Made by a program: the position numbers and the translations under genes. From Acidobacteriota bacterium (GTDB lineage: Bacteria; Acidobacteriota; Vicinamibacteria; Vicinamibacterales; UBA2999): a stretch of 64,000 nucleotides of DNA. Position 1 is the stretch's first letter. Each line of letters begins with the position of its first letter. The stretch covers positions 62,001-126,000 of the forward strand of contig JAKFYH010000022.1 in the NCBI GenBank assembly GCA_021730945.1. Reading direction: 5' to 3'. Of the stretch, positions 17,513 to 26,120 are shown piece by piece. A model generated the notes under the pieces. It saw only the letters and a list, made by a program, of their open reading frames with translations, made no database searches and was not told where the DNA came from.

Positions 17513-18456
17513 GCGATGCGGTCTCCGGGCAAGTGCGCCGCGGCCGCCCCGGCGCGCGCGCTCAGTTGTTGATACGCCGTCGTGAGACGCCTGACCAGGG
17601 CCGGCTCCTCGATGATTACTGAGACCTCGCGGCGAAAGTCGAGGCTTAAGGTCGACAGCGCCGTGCTGCCCAGGACGGCACGCTGGCCATCGATGATCAT
17701 CATCTTGCCGTGCGGCTCGATGGCGCCCATCGGGTGGCGGCCGATCACCGACACGAGAACGCCGTCGTTGCGGCGTTCGCGCAGCAGGCCGACGAGGTCG
17801 GGGTCCGACAGTTTGTGATCGAGGATCTGGATGCTGCGGCCGGCGCCGGCAATCAGCCGGTGGATCTCGGGCCGCGACCGTTCCGGTCCGATGATCAAGC
17901 GGTTGCTGATCGGCCGCCGGGACGGCAGCGGCTGGCCGGCGGCATCGGCGCGAAACAGGGTCAGCAGGCCTTTGATCACGGCCGGATCCGGCGTCACCAG
18001 GACCGCGTCCCAGGTGCGGGAGAAACACTTGCGGGTCGGGTTGAGCGTGGTGACCACCGCGGTGGACTCGTCGGCCACCAGGTACTTGGCGTGATACTTG
18101 ACCACCGGATCACCGTAGCGAGTGACGATCGCGCCCATTTCCTCGAGGGCGCCCCACAACTTCTTGAGGCGCTTCTTCCCGCCCTTGGCGCGCTTGGTCA
18201 GGATGGCCTCGACCTCGCAGCCGCGTTCGAGCGCGCTCGCCAGGGCATCGAGCACCGAGAAATCGTCGCAGCGAAACAGCGACAGCACGAGGCGCCGCCT
18301 CGCGCCAGCGATGACGCGCAGCAACGCGGCCTTGCGTTCGGCCGGGTCGAGAACCAGGGTCTCCCTGGCGGCGGCAACCGGACCGACCGACGCCACGCGC
18401 GGGCTACCCGCGCTTGGGCGCCGACCAGGAGACATTCTTGATGCCCTTCTTGCCAT
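17509..18456 (-). CDS. Phospholipase D-like (HKD) domain protein
   Basis: 315 aa with no signal peptide. There are two HKD-type motifs: HAKYLVADESTAVVTTLN (about residues 123-140) and HGKMMIIDGQRAVLGSTALS (about 248-267). This is the pseudo-dimeric layout of the PLD superfamily (phospholipases, phosphatidyltransferases, nucleases). Residues about 93-105 are Lys-rich (KRAKGGKKRLKKL). The start is uncertain: ATG 18456 overlaps the upstream gene by 53 nt; ATG 18435 and GTG 18396 are alternatives. The stop overlaps the ATG of the porin gene. The substrate is unknown; a cytoplasmic phosphodiester or phosphoanhydride activity would fit the operon. Confidence 0.85.
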   Translation of the reverse strand: MARRASRMSPGRRPSAGSPRVASVGPVAAARETLVLDPAERKAALLRVIAGARRRLVLSLFRCDDFSVLDALASALERGCEVEAILTKRAKGGKKRLKKLWGALEEMGAIVTRYGDPVVKYHAKYLVADESTAVVTTLNPTRKCFSRTWDAVLVTPDPAVIKGLLTLFRADAAGQPLPSRRPISNRLIIGPERSRPEIHRLIAGAGRSIQILDHKLSDPDLVGLLRERRNDGVLVSVIGRHPMGAIEPHGKMMIIDGQRAVLGSTALSTLSLDFRREVSVIIEEPALVRRLTTAYQQLSARAGAAAAHLPGDRIA

Positions 18457-19525
18457 CGCCCATCAGTTGGACGCTCAACTCCTCGAGCGAATCGGTCGGC
18501 CTCAAGGTCGTCAGATACTTGGCGGTCGCTTCGTCGCCCTGCGACACTTCGCGCGGCTCGAAGCCAATGCCGTTGACCGCAAACACCTGGTAGACGTGCG
18601 CGGTGGGAAACTCGCGATCCTCCGACACAATCTCCACCATCATGGTTCGCGGCCGGTCGGAGCTGAAAATATTGAGGATGGGGATCATCGCGCACAGAAA
18701 GAGTGTGCCCATGCCGGCGACGGCCAGCGCGCCCAGACCGGCCGCCATGCCCAGGCCCATCAGGATGAACAGGATGGTGATGTCGCGCGCATCTTCGACC
18801 GGCGTGCGAAAGCGGATGATGCTGGCCGCTCCGGCAATGCCAAAGGCGCGGGCCACCGAATTGCCGATGATGATCATCATGAGCGCGCCGGCGATACAAA
18901 GCAGTACTTGCGCCTGATCGAGCGCCGGGTTGGCGCTCTTCTCGACGCGGTACTGGCGATGCACCACGGTTACGAGCATGCCGATGACTGCCGCCGCGAC
19001 CAGCTTGGCGAGCTCAAAGAGCGGGTTGGCCATCAAGTTGGTGGGTTGCGGCTGGCCGGCTTGGCCAAGGAACGACGTGCCGGGCAGGACGACCCCTTCC
19101 AGCCCCAGGTCGGGCCACGCCACACCAACGCCGACCAGGGCCAGACCGACCGCGGCAACCGCCAGACCCGACCAGATCCGTTCCCACGGCACCGTCTTGC
19201 TCTTGGCCTCCACCAGCGTGTCGACCACTTCCAGCACGTTGGTCAGTAGCGACAGCTCCAGCAGCTCGCGCACCTGAGGGTTGGGAGATACCAGCGTGAA
19301 CCGGCGGGTGAGGCGCTGAGCCGTGGTGTGTCCGCGCACCAGCGCGCGAATGCCGGCGCTGTCGGCCGATGGGACGCCGCGCAGGTCAATCACGACGTGG
19401 GCAAACCCCGACTTGAAGACCGCTTGAATCTGGCCCTCAAGCTCCTCCGCCCGGCCGCCGGCAACCAGCGGTTCCTGCGGCGAGAGCACGATACGGTGCG
19501 ACTTTGAGTGCTTCTCGGTGGTCAT
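18404..19525 (-). CDS. STAS domain fused to DUF4956 membrane protein
   Basis: 373 aa. Residues about 12-105 form a STAS domain (VVIDLRGVPSADSAGIRALV is the typical core, with the Ser of DSAG). Residues about 115-285 carry four or five transmembrane helices, e.g. WSGLAVAAVGLALVGVGVAW and LFILMGLGMAAGLGALAVAG. The DUF4956 signature is IIRFRTPVEDARDITILF. A soluble C-terminal domain follows (about 290-373). DUF4956 proteins often neighbour VTC-type polyphosphate polymerases and CotH kinases. STAS domains act as phosphorylation-dependent or nucleotide-dependent switches, so this fusion may gate the membrane part. It is the first gene of the operon, with AGGGCAGG before the ATG. Confidence 0.85.
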   Translation of the reverse strand: MTTEKHSKSHRIVLSPQEPLVAGGRAEELEGQIQAVFKSGFAHVVIDLRGVPSADSAGIRALVRGHTTAQRLTRRFTLVSPNPQVRELLELSLLTNVLEVVDTLVEAKSKTVPWERIWSGLAVAAVGLALVGVGVAWPDLGLEGVVLPGTSFLGQAGQPQPTNLMANPLFELAKLVAAAVIGMLVTVVHRQYRVEKSANPALDQAQVLLCIAGALMMIIIGNSVARAFGIAGAASIIRFRTPVEDARDITILFILMGLGMAAGLGALAVAGMGTLFLCAMIPILNIFSSDRPRTMMVEIVSEDREFPTAHVYQVFAVNGIGFEPREVSQGDEATAKYLTTLRPTDSLEELSVQLMGDGKKGIKNVSWSAPKRG

Positions 19526-19664
19526 CCTGCCCTGCCGCCAGGGTGGCGGAACGGTACCACGTATGGAGCTATAGATAAAAGCCTGACGTCGGTCAGGGCG
19601 CAGGGCAAGGCGGGCGGATTCGTTGTTCTTGCGATCGGACCGCCGGGCAGGTCACGATATCAGG

Positions 19665-20474
<810 letters not shown>

Positions 20475-20480
20475 CTTCAG

Positions 20481-20525
20481 AAAAGGGTGCCGAAGCGCCA
20501 GCCGGGCACTTTGGCACCCTTTTTC
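20481..20525 (+). terminator. Rho-independent terminator after the FKBP gene
   Basis: Stem GGGTGCCGAAG / CTTTGGCACCC (one G-T pair) with a 13-nt loop, flanked by AAAA upstream and TTTTT downstream. It is seven bases after the stop codon. Confidence 0.9.
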
Positions 20526-20802
20526 CCACCTTTTCGTGTTCCAAAATGAAGATCGGCTCCTGAAACGGAACATATACAGCTAACGTGTTTGTTATGTTGT
20601 AGTTAGCTTTATTATCTCGCTCAAATCAAGCGCTCTGTGTTCCGTTCGTGCATTTCCACGGCTTCTGTCAGCTAACGTCGCTCAGAGAACTGTGGGCTGA
20701 ACGGACAGAAAACACGAGCAAAAGGCCATTCAAAGCGACTCTATATGACATTGGTGACGATTCTATGCCTGTTGGCCTCAGACTTGCTCTAGACTTGGCA
20801 CC
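20526..20802 (+). promoter_or_regulatory. AT-rich regulatory region upstream of the first subtilase-GNAT cassette
   Basis: There is no gene here. Seen: CAGCTAACGT twice (20577-20586, 20669-20678); the inverted pair GCTAAC (20579-20584) / GTTAGC (20602-20607); the inverted pair ACGGAACA (20565-20572) / TGTTCCGT (20638-20645); and GACTCTATATGACAT (20737-20751), which recurs with one mismatch upstream of the second cassette. TAGACT (20790-20795) ends 7 nt before the ATG and may be a -10 box. Confidence 0.5.
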
Positions 20803-22761
20803 ATGCGATTCACGCTCACGTCCCCCAATGCCCGGAAGAAAGCGGTTTGGGGCCGTTCCATGCTCCTGGCTCTGCTCGCGGCACTGATTGCAGCTCCTGC
20901 CGCCGCGCAGACCAGCACGACCGACGTCACCGCTAAGTTCGATGATGCCGTTCGTGAAGCGTGGAGTACCGGCTCCTTCTCCCGGGTCATCATGAAATTC
21001 GCGACCAAGGAAGACCGCGACCGCGCGGCCGGGGAGCTTCTGAATAAGGGCGCCGCCGTCCGCGTGCTTGACGACGACGAGACGCCGTCGCTCAACGTGT
21101 TCGCGAGTCCGGCCGCGTTCGGCACCGTCGACTACGCGGATCGCATCTCCTACGATGCGCCCGTGCAGGTGGCGGCCGCGACCGCCGCGCCTGTGCGTGC
21201 GAAGTTTGTTCGCGGCCTGGGCGCCAAGATCGCCAAGGCCAACTACAACCGCCCCGGCACTGGCGTGACCGTCGCCGTCATCGACTCCGGCTTCAAGCCG
21301 CACCCTGACATCGCGCCCGCCCGCATCCTGAAGTTCAAGGATTTCGTGACCGGCGGCTCGGCGCAGGTCGACGGTTGCGGCCACGGCACGCACGTCGCCG
21401 GCATCATTGGTGGCAGCGGCCTCGCCTCGGACGGCGACTTCAGCGGCGTCGCCGACGAGACCAACCTCGTCGTCGTTCGCGTGCTCGGCGACGACTGCTC
21501 GGGCAAGACCAGCGACGTCATCGACGCGCTCAATTGGGTCTACAAGAACCGCAACAACTACGGCGGCATCCGGGTGGTCAACCTGTCGCTCGGTCACCCC
21601 ATCTTCGAGCCGTCTTCGTCGGACCCGATGGTCAAGGCCGTCCAGAAGCTCGCTGAAGCGGGCGTGGTGGTCGTGACGGCCGCCGGCAACATGGGCGTCA
21701 ACCCCAAGACCGGCAAGATTGGCTACGGCGGCGTTGGCGTGCCCTGCAACGCGCCACGCGCCATCTGCGTGGGCTCGGGTGACACCAAGAACACCGACGG
21801 CTTCGACGACGACCGCGTGGCTGACTACAGTTCGCGCGGTCCCTCGCGCTTCGACCTGCTCGCCAAGCCTGACCTGGTGGCCACCGGCCACAAGGTCATC
21901 TCGCTGTCGGCGCCGGGCAGCTACCTCTACAACACCTATCCCGCGCTGCGCGTGACCGGTGGCTACGAGGGTGCCAATACGCCGGCGCAGTACATGACGC
22001 TCAGCGGCACCAGCATGGCATCGCCGATGGCGGCGGGCACGGCGGCGTTGATGCTTGGCGCCAACCCCAAGCTGCAGGTCAACACCGTGAAGATGATCAT
22101 GCAGTACACCTCGCGGGTGATGCCCGGCGTGGATGCGCTGTCGCAGGGCTCGGGATACCTCAATGCGCTCGGCGCCACCCGCCTGGCCGCGATGATCAAC
22201 CCCAAGGCGAAGGTTGGCGCCTACTGGCTGCGCCGCGGGTCGGTCCCCGGCGTCAACGAAGACATGAACGGCCAGACCGTGAAGTGGGGCAAACGCATCA
22301 TCTGGGGCGACCGCTTCATCAAGGGTGACGCGGCTTACATCCACATGTCGCGCTGGGACGACAACATCGTCTGGGGCATGGACGCGCTGCTCGACAACAT
22401 CGTGTGGGGCAACTGCGCCGAAGGTTGCGAGAACATCGTGTGGGGCAACTACTGGGACGAGTTCGACAACATCGTCTGGGGCAACGTCAAGATCGAAGAC
22501 AACATCGTCTGGGGCGACAACATCGTCTGGGGCAACAACATCGTGTGGGGCTTCTGGGCCGAGAACATCGTGTGGGGCTTCTGGGACGACAACATCGTCT
22601 GGGGCAACGTCCACAAATACTCCCAGGACAACATCGTCTGGGGCAACGACTGGATGGACAACATCGTCTGGGGCAACAGCAACGATGACAACATCGTCTG
22701 GGGCAACAACATCGTGTGGGGAATGTTCAGCGGGCAAGTTCTGAGCGGAGGGGTGCAGTAA
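20803..22761 (+). CDS. Exported S8 subtilase with thirteen C-terminal NIVWG repeats (copy 1)
   Basis: 652 aa. The n-region RKKAVWGR and hydrophobic core (18-34) form a signal peptide cut near AAAQ (36). Residues about 55-125 look like an I9-type inhibitory propeptide. The S8 domain spans about 150-462, with Asp161 (VAVIDSG), His194 (GHGTHVAG), oxyanion Asn295 (TAAGN) and Ser404 (SGTSMASP), so it is predicted active. From residue 521 to 640 come thirteen NIVWG pentapeptides, spaced 6-13 residues and usually preceded by D/E and followed by N or D; RIIWGD at 499 is a degenerate start. One spacer holds CAEGC, a possible disulfide. The tail fits no domain I know. The TAA overlaps the ATG of the GNAT gene (TAATG). 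Confidence 0.88.
   Translation: MRFTLTSPNARKKAVWGRSMLLALLAALIAAPAAAQTSTTDVTAKFDDAVREAWSTGSFSRVIMKFATKEDRDRAAGELLNKGAAVRVLDDDETPSLNVFASPAAFGTVDYADRISYDAPVQVAAATAAPVRAKFVRGLGAKIAKANYNRPGTGVTVAVIDSGFKPHPDIAPARILKFKDFVTGGSAQVDGCGHGTHVAGIIGGSGLASDGDFSGVADETNLVVVRVLGDDCSGKTSDVIDALNWVYKNRNNYGGIRVVNLSLGHPIFEPSSSDPMVKAVQKLAEAGVVVVTAAGNMGVNPKTGKIGYGGVGVPCNAPRAICVGSGDTKNTDGFDDDRVADYSSRGPSRFDLLAKPDLVATGHKVISLSAPGSYLYNTYPALRVTGGYEGANTPAQYMTLSGTSMASPMAAGTAALMLGANPKLQVNTVKMIMQYTSRVMPGVDALSQGSGYLNALGATRLAAMINPKAKVGAYWLRRGSVPGVNEDMNGQTVKWGKRIIWGDRFIKGDAAYIHMSRWDDNIVWGMDALLDNIVWGNCAEGCENIVWGNYWDEFDNIVWGNVKIEDNIVWGDNIVWGNNIVWGFWAENIVWGFWDDNIVWGNVHKYSQDNIVWGNDWMDNIVWGNSNDDNIVWGNNIVWGMFSGQVLSGGVQ
22363..22722 (+). 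repeat. In-frame NIVWG-coding tandem repeat, copy 1
   Basis: Thirteen copies of AACATCGTSTGGGGC (S = C or G) encode NIVWG. Nearly identical codons are used throughout, while the spacers vary in length and sequence (MDALLD, NYWDEFD, FWAE, NVHKYSQD). The irregular spacing argues against a simple microsatellite. Confidence 0.9.
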
Positions 22762-23432
22762 TGGAGAAGATGCCCTTCCAACCCGAATTGAACCGGACCA
22801 CGACCATGGTGAACGCCACCGCGACCCAGACGACGGTCACGACCAGCGACTGGAAGGCCGGCTTGCCGGTGCTGACCGGCGCGGGCTTCACGCTGCGCGA
22901 ACTGCGCCTCGACGACGCGGCTTCGCTGCTGGCGATGCTGACCACCGAGGAAGTCTCGCGCTTCATCTCGCCGCCGCCGACCACCGTCGAAGGCTTCGAG
23001 CGCTTCATTGCCTGGACCCAGCGTGAGCGCCAGGCCGGCAACTACGCCTGCTTCGCGGTCGTGCCGACCGGCATGTCGGTCGCCGTCGGCATCTTCCAGG
23101 TGCGCTCGCTCGAGCCGGGCTTCGGCACCGCAGAGTGGGGCTTCGCCCTCGGGTCCCAGTTCTGGGGCACGGGCGTGTTCATTGAAGGCGCCCGTCTCGT
23201 CCTCGACTTCGCGTTCGACACGATCGGCGCGCGCCGGCTCGAAGCCCGCGCCGCGGTCGCCAACGGTCGCGGCAACGGCGCCCTCCGCAAGGTGGGCGCG
23301 GTGCAGGAAGGCGTGCTGCGCCGCTCGTTCCTGCGCAATGGCCAGTATCACGACCAGGTGTTGTGGGGCATCCTCGCGGAAGACTGGCGCATGCAGCGCC
23401 AGTCGCTCCAGTTCGCCGCCGTCGTGCACTAG
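22761..23432 (+). CDS. GNAT acetyltransferase coupled to the NIVWG subtilase (copy 1)
   Basis: 223 aa starting at the ATG that shares its A with the TAA of the subtilase gene. The N-terminal about 35 residues are Thr-rich (TTTMV, TQTTVTTSDW) after the shared MEKMPFQPE. The GNAT fold follows: FTLRELRLDDAASLLAML (beta1-alpha1), VAVGIFQVRSL, AEWGFALGSQFWGTGVFIEG (RimJ/RimL-like acetyl-CoA loop), IGARRLEARAAVANGRGNGA, and GQYHDQVLWGILAEDW. RimJ/RimL relatives acetylate protein N-termini or small molecules. It has no signal peptide, so it acts in the cytoplasm. The target is unknown; the tight coupling suggests it acts on, or with, the protease product (inference). Confidence 0.88.
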   Translation: MEKMPFQPELNRTTTMVNATATQTTVTTSDWKAGLPVLTGAGFTLRELRLDDAASLLAMLTTEEVSRFISPPPTTVEGFERFIAWTQRERQAGNYACFAVVPTGMSVAVGIFQVRSLEPGFGTAEWGFALGSQFWGTGVFIEGARLVLDFAFDTIGARRLEARAAVANGRGNGALRKVGAVQEGVLRRSFLRNGQYHDQVLWGILAEDWRMQRQSLQFAAVVH

Positions 23433-23459
23433 GTTTCAGCGACTCACAGCAAGACCTTA

Positions 23460-23497
23460 GGCCCGGACATTTCCAGGGGTGTCCGGGCCACTTTTTT
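23460..23497 (+). terminator. Rho-independent terminator after cassette 1
   Basis: Perfect 10-bp stem GGCCCGGACA / TGTCCGGGCC, 10-nt loop, then AC and six T. A related stem follows cassette 2. Confidence 0.92.
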
Positions 23498-23873
23498 GTA
23501 CGGCTCGTCCCCCTTCGAATTCGCTGCTCGCGCCAAGCCCTCTCTTCTTTCCCCCATTCGAGGATCCTTCGCGCCCCGGGTTGATGTCTCGAACGTTCCT
23601 TTCTGAGACTCAGTGTTCCAGATAGGCCCATTTCTTATTAAGTAGCTTGTTTATAACAACTTAGATTGAAACTGCTGAGCATGGGCCGCCCGTTCATGGT
23701 CATAAGTGGCACACTAGGGTCGAGGTTGTTCTGGGAAATTGACGAATTTGGGCGCAATCTGGTGAAAAAGTTCGATTGAAAGTAACCCGGATTAACTGAC
23801 TCTTTATGACATCGAACCACTTCGAGCGTACTCTTACACCAAAAGTGGCCATTGAATTGCAGTAGGAGAGGGC
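23498..23873 (+). promoter_or_regulatory. Upstream region of the second subtilase-GNAT cassette
   Basis: 376 bp without a gene; the 3' 240 bp are visibly AT-richer than the neighbours. GACTCTTTATGACAT (23798-23812) matches 14 of 15 bases of the motif upstream of cassette 1 and lies 61 bp from the start codon. GGAGAGGG just before ATG 23874 is a strong ribosome-binding site. No convincing -35/-10 pair can be assigned. Confidence 0.5.
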
Positions 23874-26120
23874 ATGAGCCAGCGTCCGTCTAAGCGAGTT
23901 TCGAAGAAGTTCACATGGGGCAGAACGATTCTGTTCGCCCTGATTGCCCTCGTCGCCCTGGGGGTGCCCGCCGAGGCCCAGAGTCGCCGCGGTAACGTCA
24001 AGCCCGCCAAGGCGAGCATCGGTAAGGCCCAGAAGCCCGCCAAGGTTCGCCATGCGAAGCTCGACAAGGCGTTGAATGAAGTTGCCGACACGGTCGGTGA
24101 CGACATGGACGTCATCATCGAGTTCGTCGGCGACGATTCCGACAGCAGCGCGCGCATCAAGGGCGCCGGCGGCAAGGCCGGCCGACGCCTGGGAATCATC
24201 AAGGCCCGCACCGGCCGGATGCCGCGTGCGCTCCTGAAGCGCCTGGCCGACGACCCGAAGGTCAAGCGCATCCATGCCGACCGCAAGACCGAGGCGTTCA
24301 TCGCGCGGACGGCTGCGGCCATCGGCGCCAAGAACGTGCACGCCCAGTACGGCTACAACGGCGCCGGCGTCGGCGTCGCGGTGATCGACTCGGGCATCAC
24401 GCCCTTTCACGATGACCTCACGGTCGCCAACCGCCAGGGCCAGCGCGTCACCGCCTTCGTCGACTTCGTGAATGGCCAGACGGCCAAGTACGACGACTGG
24501 GGTCACGGCACCCACGTCTCGGGCATCATCGCCGGCAACGGCTATGACTCGACCGGCGCGCGCGAAGCGATTGCCCCTAAGGCCAACATCATCTCGCTCA
24601 AGGCGCTCGACGGCGAAGGCAAGGGCAAGATCAGCTATATCATCGCCGCCCTCGACTGGGCGATCGCCAACAAGGCGCAGTACAACATCCGCGTCATCAA
24701 CATGTCGCTCGGCGCCGGCGTATTCGAGAGCTACAACACCGACCCGCTGACGCTGGCCGCCAAGCGCGCGGTGGACGCCGGCATCGTGGTGGTGGCCGCC
24801 GCCGGCAACATGGGCAAGGCCGCCAATGGCCAGCCGCAGTACGGCGCCATCGGCGCGCCCGGCAACGCCCCCTGGGTGCTGACCGTCGGCGCCTCGAGCA
24901 CGATGGGCACGATCGATCGCCGCGACGACACCATCGCCGGCTACAGCTCGCGCGGGCCGACGATGATCGACTTCGGCGCCAAGCCCGACCTGGTGGCGCC
25001 CGGCAGCGGCACGGTGTCGCTCGCGACACCCAACAGCCTCTTCTACGCCACCAAGGTGCCATACCTGGTGGCCGGCAAGCGGAGTGGTCTGAGCTACCTG
25101 CCCTATCTCACACTCAGCGGCACCAGCATGGCGGCGCCGGTGGTTTCGGGCACGGTGGCCCTGATGATCCAGGCCAACCCCAACCTCACGCCGAACATGG
25201 TCAAGGCGATCCTGCAGTTCACGGCGCAGGTTTACGACGGCTACAACTACCTCACGCAGGGTGCCGGTTTCCTCAACACGCTCGGCGCCGTCCGCCTCTC
25301 GCGATTCTTCGCGACCGGCGAGAAGGGCGACAAATATCCGAACATGAAGGCGTGGAGCAAGCACATCTTCTGGGGCAACCGCCGCGTCACGGGCGGCGTG
25401 CTGACGCCCGGCGGCACCGCCTGGGGCCAGAACATCGTCTGGGGCGACACGCTGACGCCTCTCGGCCAGAACATCGTCTGGGGCGAGAACTGCGACACCG
25501 ACGGCTGCAACAACATCGTCTGGGGCAACAACATCGTCTGGGGCGAGTCCGACGACAGCGACAACATCGTGTGGGGCAACACCGACGACGACAACATCGT
25601 GTGGGGCAACAGCGACGACGACAACATCGTGTGGGGCAACGGCGATGACGACAACATCGTCTGGGGCAACGGCGATGACGACAACATCGTTTGGGGCAAC
25701 GACTGCGCCGGCGCCGATTGCGACAACATCGTCTGGGGTAACACCGACGACGACAACATCGTGTGGGGCAATGCCGAAGGCATCGACAACATCGTGTGGG
25801 GCAACAGCGCCGACGACAACATCGTCTGGGGCAACTCCAGCGATGACGACAACATCTCCTGGGGCAACTCGGCCGGCGACGGCGACGAGTTTGGCGACGA
25901 CACTGCCGAACTCGAGACCTTCGACCCGCTGGTCTTCGAAGACCTGTTCGGCGGTGAGCTGGAGCTGATGACCGCTCCCGTCGTCGAGCCGGAGCCGGCG
26001 GTTGAGCCGCAGCCGGCGGTCGAGCCCGAGCCGGTGGTCACGCCGGACCCCGCGGTCGAGCCGCCTGCGGTTACCGAGCCGCCCGATTCAGGAGTCGCGA
26101 CCGCGGAAGGGGTGCAGTAA
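23874..26120 (+). CDS. Exported S8 subtilase with thirteen C-terminal NIVWG repeats (copy 2)
   Basis: 748 aa. The signal peptide again has the n-region SKKFTWGR, with cleavage near AEAQ (36). Residues 37-62 are Lys/Ala-rich, and about 63-140 are propeptide-like (MDVIIEFVGDDSD; LADDPKVKRIHAD). The S8 domain has Asp172, His211, Asn312 and Ser418 (SGTSMAAP). The repeat region runs from 497 (HIFWG) to 664 (NISWG) with thirteen exact NIVWG between; residues about 564-608 are five repeats of exact ten-residue period (NIVWGNxDDD). Two spacers contain CDTDGC and CAGADC. An acidic stretch (665-700) and a Pro-Glu/Val repeat (about 703-735, EPEPAVEPQPAVEPEP) end the protein. TAATG overlap with the GNAT gene. 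Confidence 0.88.
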   Translation: MSQRPSKRVSKKFTWGRTILFALIALVALGVPAEAQSRRGNVKPAKASIGKAQKPAKVRHAKLDKALNEVADTVGDDMDVIIEFVGDDSDSSARIKGAGGKAGRRLGIIKARTGRMPRALLKRLADDPKVKRIHADRKTEAFIARTAAAIGAKNVHAQYGYNGAGVGVAVIDSGITPFHDDLTVANRQGQRVTAFVDFVNGQTAKYDDWGHGTHVSGIIAGNGYDSTGAREAIAPKANIISLKALDGEGKGKISYIIAALDWAIANKAQYNIRVINMSLGAGVFESYNTDPLTLAAKRAVDAGIVVVAAAGNMGKAANGQPQYGAIGAPGNAPWVLTVGASSTMGTIDRRDDTIAGYSSRGPTMIDFGAKPDLVAPGSGTVSLATPNSLFYATKVPYLVAGKRSGLSYLPYLTLSGTSMAAPVVSGTVALMIQANPNLTPNMVKAILQFTAQVYDGYNYLTQGAGFLNTLGAVRLSRFFATGEKGDKYPNMKAWSKHIFWGNRRVTGGVLTPGGTAWGQNIVWGDTLTPLGQNIVWGENCDTDGCNNIVWGNNIVWGESDDSDNIVWGNTDDDNIVWGNSDDDNIVWGNGDDDNIVWGNGDDDNIVWGNDCAGADCDNIVWGNTDDDNIVWGNAEGIDNIVWGNSADDNIVWGNSSDDDNISWGNSAGDGDEFGDDTAELETFDPLVFEDLFGGELELMTAPVVEPEPAVEPQPAVEPEPVVTPDPAVEPPAVTEPPDSGVATAEGVQ
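25362..25865 (+). repeat. In-frame NIVWG-coding tandem repeat, copy 2
   Basis: Between about 25559 and 25700 the unit is almost exactly 30 bp (GACAACATCGTSTGGGGCAA plus a nine-base spacer). Codons are nearly invariant (ATC GTS TGG GGC), which suggests recent unit amplification. Flanking units are longer and diverged. Confidence 0.9.

Noticed and set aside
20668-22737. Antisense frame with repeated PDDVV units opposite the first subtilase
   Set aside because: The repeats are only the reverse reading of the NIVWG codons; no start context or domain.
22363-25865. Regular repeats as a possible CRISPR array
   Set aside because: Units are 15-30 bp, in frame within a protein gene, with short spacers; no cas genes.
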